A stretch of DNA of 64,000 nucleotides from Agapanthus africanus (lineage: Eukaryota > Streptophyta > Magnoliopsida > Asparagales > Amaryllidaceae). The position numbers and the translations under genes are program-made. Where the stretch lies: contig CM057337.1 in assembly GCA_030015575.1 (NCBI GenBank), forward strand, positions 335,182,583-335,246,582. Direction: 5' to 3'. Position 1 is the first letter of the stretch; each line of letters opens with the position of its first letter. This document shows positions 58,509-64,000 of this stretch, piece after piece. Under the pieces are notes generated by a model. The model saw only the letters and a list, made by a program, of their open reading frames with translations, searched no databases and had not been told where the DNA came from.

Positions 58509-61298
58509 AGGGCCATCTGTAGCAGTGGTTGCAGTATCTCATACTCAACCATCCCATAAAAGTCTCTCTCTGGGAAAAGGCCTTTCGTGAGTGGATCCGC
58601 TGTGTTTGTCCTCTGAGTCTACTCTCCTAACCTCGATCCCTTGGAGATCAACCATCTCCATGATCAGGTGATACTGCCTTAGAATATGTCTGGATCACTG
58701 ATGGGACGGACGTTCCTTGGCATAAGCCACAACTCCATTGTCTCACAATGGTAGGAACGTAGTTCATCTCATGAACTAATATACACCCAAACAGCCTCTT
58801 TGGTAGCATCTTAAGTAGCGATGTATGCTGCCTTTATCGTCTAGTATGTCACGGTATCTAGCTTGGAACTCTTCCAATATACCGTCCCTCCATTGAGGGT
58901 AAAGACAATGCCTGTGACTGACATTCAGTCGTCTTTATCACTCTGGAACACTTCCAGTGATTCTCCCTAGGATCAATTGATACTATCTCACTTCAACAAG
59001 TGAGAATCCTAACATCCATTTAGATCTATCTCATAGATCCAAAATCTAGGAGTTAGTAGGTATCATTATGATCCTATATGGAGAATCATTGTGATAAACG
59101 GAGATTGACCGAGCGTAGCATAGGAAACTCTTTCCCTATCAAGAGTATGTCATCCACGTACTCTACGAGGATCACCACCATACTCCCTACTACCTTTTTG
59201 TTTATACAAGGTTCATCTACCATTTTGATGATGTCAAACTCTTTGACCGCTTCATCAAAACAGATGTTCCAACTCCGCGATGCCTGCTTTATCCTATAAA
59301 GCATCTTGCACACGTTTCCGCTGCTCCCGCTGTCTACGAAGCCCTCTGGCTGTGTACATATAGACACTCTCTTCTAAACTTCATTTAGAAAAGCTGTCAT
59401 GACACCCAACCACCAGATATCATAGTCATGGTATGTACCCGTGGCAAGTAGGATCTGGATGGACTTAAGCATAGTCACTTGAAAAGGTTTCATCATAATC
59501 CACGCCTGGTCGATGACGAAAAGCTTTAACAAGTCTAGCTTTGAAAGTCTCAACTTTTCCATCTACACCAAGTAATCTTCTCAAGATATACTTGCTCCTG
59601 ATGGGGATTTAACCCTTCAGATATTGCAACCAAAGTCCATACTTTGTTGGTGTATAAGGATTCCATCTCAGATCACTAAGCATCTCCATTCTTACAGAGT
59701 CTTACACCTGATGGCCAGCTCGAAGCTAGTTGGGTCATCATCTCATGATGCAATCCTCGCTCCCACTGTCATAGAGAAACCAAAGTATCTCTCAGGTGGG
59801 TGAGGAACCCTACTAGATCGGCGGAGAGGCTGAGGTTCGTTGGTCTCTACTGAATCCTTTGGTTTTATCAAATCATTTGCTGTAGTTTGTATAGCTGGAA
59901 CCTTTCCAGTTCTACATTACAGACCTTGCCTCGAGCTTGTCCGAATTTTGTTTTCAGACATAGGCCGGACAACCCTAAATCTTAACTAACTTAAGATATG
60001 GGCTCTTCCCTTTCCATATCACATATGAAGCGGTAGGCAACTGATTTGATTGGAACCCTATTCAATAGGTATGCAGCTTCTCAAGAGCATAACTTCCAAA
60101 AGGAAATAGGTAACTCAGTAGTACTCATCATAGAACACACCTTATCACATAGGGTGTTATTGCTCCGCCCTGATATACCATCGTGCTATGGTGTATACAG
60201 AGGAGTAATGCTGAGAGAGAATCTCATTCTCCTTTAGAATAGTCCAGGAATTCCATGCACAAGTATTCTCCTCCCTGATCTCATCATAGGACATAATACT
60301 TATACCCGTATTTTGGTTCTCTACTTCTAACTTATATTCTATGAATATCTCAAAAGGTTCGGACTTGTGTTTCAACAGGAACATATGTCTGAATCTTGAG
60401 AGATTATCAGAGAATGTAATGAAGTACAAAGAACATTTCCTGGCATGTGTAGATAGGGGACCTTACATACATCAACATGTATCATCCCAAGAGTTCACTA
60501 ACTCTTTCTCTGTTTCTAATAAACGGAGCTATGGTCATCTTATCTTTGTGACATGACTGGCGAGTTTCACAAGATGTAAATTCAAACTGATTTGAATATG
60601 CATCTACATGTAACTTCAGCTAGTCGGGTCGCATTGATATGACCTAGTCTACAATGCCTCAAGAAGAATTCGTTCATGTCTGAACTCTTCCTCTTGTGTG
60701 TGATCTGTATACTAAGAACTGTAGTTTGATTTAGAACGTCAATGCTTTTAGATAACGTGCCTGAACCGATCAACTTTTGATATAGGAAATGTTCAAAACA
60801 TTATCCAACAATACAAAATTTTATCATTTCTTTACTAATAAAGTGACTGATATGATTTTGTATATCAGGTTCGGTATCTAATAACATTCGTTCAGAATCA
60901 ATGTATTGTAATACAGGGTGACAGTGACCAACAGACTTGGCTGCAACTCTTGCCCCGTTTTCTGCCTCATGAAACTTATCACCCGTTCTCAGTTCTCTAC
61001 CTATCTGTAGCCCTATGTAACAGATTACATATCTGGGATCCTGATCCGGTATCACATGCCCAGGACGTAGAGGTTACAGAGAAACAGTTCTGTATAATGA
61101 ACACACCCGAAGATGATGCATCAGCATGCACTCTCTTCGTTTGGGCGGCACGGGAAATCTGGTATTCCCCAATTTCCTGCTCTGTCTTATAACAATTATA
61201 AGTTGGAGCGGGACCAACGTTCCCCAGCTCAGTATAAAAAGCGGGTTCGGTCAATAATCCGTATTATTATCTTGATTAAGGCGTGATATGGTCGCTAC
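58509..61298 (-). pseudogene. Copia1-C pol remnant
   Basis: On the minus strand, from the acceptor-like site at 61299-61300: a protease-side segment with DTGSGSQICN (61000-61250), the pre-integrase motif HCRLGHIN (about 60640-60660) and integrase core traces (about 60160-60540). RT follows, with QPEGFVD, IKQASRSWN and YVDDILLIG (59086-59367), then RNase H-side sequence to the PPT. It is the same family as A and D. It is broken at many points (more than ten). No gag is seen. Confidence 0.87.
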
Positions 61299-64000
61299 CT
61301 GGAGAGAGAGAAGAAAACACTCAGCGTGCGCTCTGTCAAGAATAGATTGGTTATTATTTTATCTAATCAGGATGGCTCCCACTGCTTTTTATCAAATCTT
61401 CCTTCAAACCCTAAAAGGAAAGACTAGCCGGGATTAATTACACAGTACAAGTTCGCCAATCTTTCAGCCAGGCCAGTGTCGGTACTTTGAGGGAGGTCTC
61501 CCGTGCTTTCGCACGAACCTAATTAATGTAAACCTCGTTTTCCCAGAGGCGTAACCTCGTTGACACCTTTCTAGACACCTACTTGATCGGCTAATTGTAA
61601 TGTATAAAACTCTCCCAGGAGTAACTCTTACTCGCAGCGGGTATCGGGATCCAACTATCTCATAGAAGGTATGCAATCTCATTGCAAATTTCAACACTTG
61701 AAATTCCCGATAATATTTTGCCCCTAGCACCCTATGACCTTGACGGAGGTCAACAAACCATAGGCTACTAGTCAAGTTCAACCCGTCATTTCTTGATCGA
61801 ATTAAACCCACCCGCACGACCCTTGATGGAGGTCAACAAGGCCGCACGACTACCCTAACTCAATCTGCATCATATGCATAAGCAGATAAATACTGGTTAG
61901 CTACCGCACACTGCGCCTTGACGGAGGTCAACAAACACAGCACGAATACTAAACAGCACTTATCTGAAATGACGGAGGGCTACGACAGGTTTTTCTGAAA
62001 ACCTATTGCGTAATGAACTTGATATCGTTGTAGGATCGAATGAATTTTGAAATGGAGTGTTTTTGAGGCTTTTCTAGTTTTGCTAAAAGGAGTCACTCCC
62101 GGTGAAGGGATCGTCGGTCCTTTCCTCGTCGAATGAGGTGCGGGATATATCATATATATCACTGTGCAAAGCAAAAACACTTAAAAGCTATCAAAAACCA
62201 AACCGAATGTGTAGCATCTGCCAGTTATTGCTAAAGGAGTCACTCCCGGTGAAGGGATCTCGGTCCTTTCCTTATCGAATAAGGTGCAGGATATATCATA
62301 TATACCGCTGTGCAAAGCAAGAACTGTAGCTACCTGTTTTAATTTTGAAATTCGATTCTACAACATCTTAGGTTTTCATTTATTTCATTAATCACATTAA
62401 TGAAGTCCTATCATTTAAGTACCTAAACATCACAGATAAATACGACGTACACTTATGCCATCCGCATTCGCCTCGATGTCCCCTCGTGCACCGTTAGGTT
62501 AGGTAACTAACGGCAGAGCAGGGCAGGGCTAGCGCGGGTGTAAAACATAAGTAACGTCTATATAATATATCATATATACTATATACTGTATCTATCACAG
62601 AACATCAGATGATCACATCACAGATATCGCAGCAGAAGAATCATATGAAACATTGGATATACTAGGACATCCGTGTTTTCAATACGAGCCAGTATAAAAC
62701 ACGGATTCCACGGTCGTGATGAATAGCCAAACCCACACCCCTAGACCCCTATGAGAGCGGCAAGCAACCCTACCAATTCTGGAGTTAGGAGACCCGGACC
62801 CGACTCCTCGAGTTGGTCTCCCACTGGACTCCAGAACCCGGTTACTTGTGCTCCCCTCCTTGGGTCTATCCTAGTGCGGAAAAGTAAATAATATACAAAC
62901 GGTGACTACTTCCGCAACCTGGAAGCGCCCCAATAAAAGAATATTACATACAAGTTTTTACATGAATGAAAATGAAAAACACTCATCTCACATAAAAACC
63001 CCCGGCTATTCAAACACGACGATCCAATATAACATATCCAGCAACACATAACATCACATGTCATCAACGTAAGTAAATATGTCCATCCCAATTGTCATTG
63101 ACATATAGCAACGAAACCGGCGATATCACATATTACACTTACGGTCACAGAAAAGAAAGTGTAAAACTACAACAGTTGGAATCCGCAACCTCCTCAGACA
63201 TCGCATGCCTGACCAAATGAATTACTTAGACATCGCATGCCTAACAATTATAAACCCCGCATTTTAGTCTCATTATCGAAAACACTTTTCAATATCGAGT
63301 CGGGCAATTCAACAAGATTCCCGACATCCTGATCGAATGCTCGTCGCAAACTTCAGTAGGCGGTCGCACCCCCGATACCGTCGACGAAGTGCACCAAGGC
63401 GGAACACCGCCACCGCGAGCACCCGGACGGATGCTTTCGGCGACGGGGTTCTCCTACAGTCACTTGGTCGGGGCAATGGCGTGAGACTGTCTATTAAGTT
63501 TACCCGGCGAGTATCCGCGTACGTTACGTGATTGCGACGGACTTTTGATCACATCAAAATTCCGTAGCAACCGATCAAGTGAGACTAAACTGCTATATTT
63601 ATAATATTCATTCAGTTATCTCATAACTTTTTATGAATTCCAATTATTGTATCCCATTCCAGATAAATAGAAAATGTTAAACTTTCCGATCGAACAATCG
63701 AACACCCAAGTTTTCCCGATACAGCTCAACACATGAAATAAGTCTAACAACATTCCGTTCGTGCCTCAGTACCAACGGTCCAGCCGTAGAAGGGTCAAGC
63801 CAACGCCTCATATGTGGCACGCCGTACTGCCCCAAACCCGAAGGTTCAAAGGGCAGTTCAAGACGGTCACATAATTGAGTTAAGGTTTGTTGTCTTCTAG
63901 AGGGACCATCGCGTTACTTGCACTACTTAGAACGTCGTTAAACTATGGAAAAATCCAACACTTGGAAATTTCCCGACAGGGGAAAAATTGGGTATTTATA
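61299..64000 (-). other. Copia1-C leader
   Basis: Collinear with A and D. It holds TTGACGGAGGTCAA motifs (61735-61935), two copies of the GCCGACGATCCCTTCACC module (about 62088-62130 and 62233-62280), the CCGTTAG/CTAACGG inverted repeat (about 62490-62515), the GGAGACC stem-loop module (about 62780-62840), GACCGTAAGTG near 63140, the GC-rich block with an antisense 64-codon frame (63337-63531) and the Gypsy-gag-like segment (about 63765-63905). The main stem-loop would lie just beyond the edge. Confidence 0.72.

Larger units (their letters stand above)
56290..64000 (-). mobile_element. Copia1-C: 3' LTR, pol remnant and leader, runs off right edge
   Basis: A minus-strand Copia1 copy. The 3' LTR is at 56290-58492, followed by PPT, pol remnant and most of the leader. 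The primer site and 5' LTR should start about 500 bp beyond the right edge, judged by alignment with A (63960 matches about 3556). GATGC (56285-56289) is the possible target duplication. Pol is broken in many places. Confidence 0.9.

Overview
The window is plant nuclear repeat DNA made of LTR retrotransposons nested inside one another. I see no host gene, tRNA, rRNA or CRISPR array. The evidence for a plant is the tRNA-iMet primer sites (TGGTATCAGAGC), Copia elements of Angela/BARE type (LTR start reading ..TATGCCCTAGAGGCC.., RT with a YVDDILLIG motif, PPT reading GTGCAAGTGGGAGAT), and Gypsy LTRs of Tekay/Del style (TGTAAC...TGACA). The species cannot be named from this. All element names below are mine.

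Four families are present. Copia1 has LTRs of about 2.2 kb, four copies: A, B and C on minus, D on plus. Copia2 has LTRs of about 1.9-2.2 kb: G and solo LTR F on plus, H and E on minus. Gypsy1 is a 12.1-kb large-LTR, short-interior (LARD-like) element. Gypsy2 has an LTR of about 3.4 kb, present as two partial LTRs (I and II).

Layout, left to right. A (1-6259) sits in the leader of B (leader 6260-7678, LTR 7679-9848). B sits in Gypsy2-I (9849-10377), which interrupts the 5' LTR of G (10378-11943). G is the oldest host layer. Its leader carries solo LTR F (12179-14333) and the whole of D (16273-38751). The 5' LTR of D is split by Gypsy1 (17189-29281). G resumes at 38752 and is cut at 41049 by H. 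The LTR of H (41049-42964 and 52319-52444) is split by E (42965-52318). H interior (52445-52807) is cut by the Gypsy2-II LTR (52808-55940). A 349-bp unassigned stretch (55941-56289) follows, then C (56290 to the right edge).

LTR-pair differences counted by eye on parts of each pair (E about 4%, D about 2%, Gypsy1 about 1.5-2%) agree with the nesting order. At 1.3e-8 per site per year they suggest insertions roughly 0.5-1.5 million years ago. Most coding regions are broken in many places. The exception is A, where the protease-integrase reading frame is open for at least 376 codons and runs off the left edge.

The most interesting material is non-coding. Both Copia families have a 2.2-3.1 kb leader that ends in a splice-acceptor-like CAG just before pol, and I recognise no gag in it. 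All five visible Copia leaders carry a GC-rich stem-loop about 190-200 nt after the primer site, with compensating base changes between copies. Both Gypsy families carry an LTR stem-loop with AATAAA in its loop and a second one overlapping a GTGAGT donor-like site. A Gypsy gag-like segment is shared between Gypsy1 and the Copia1 leader.
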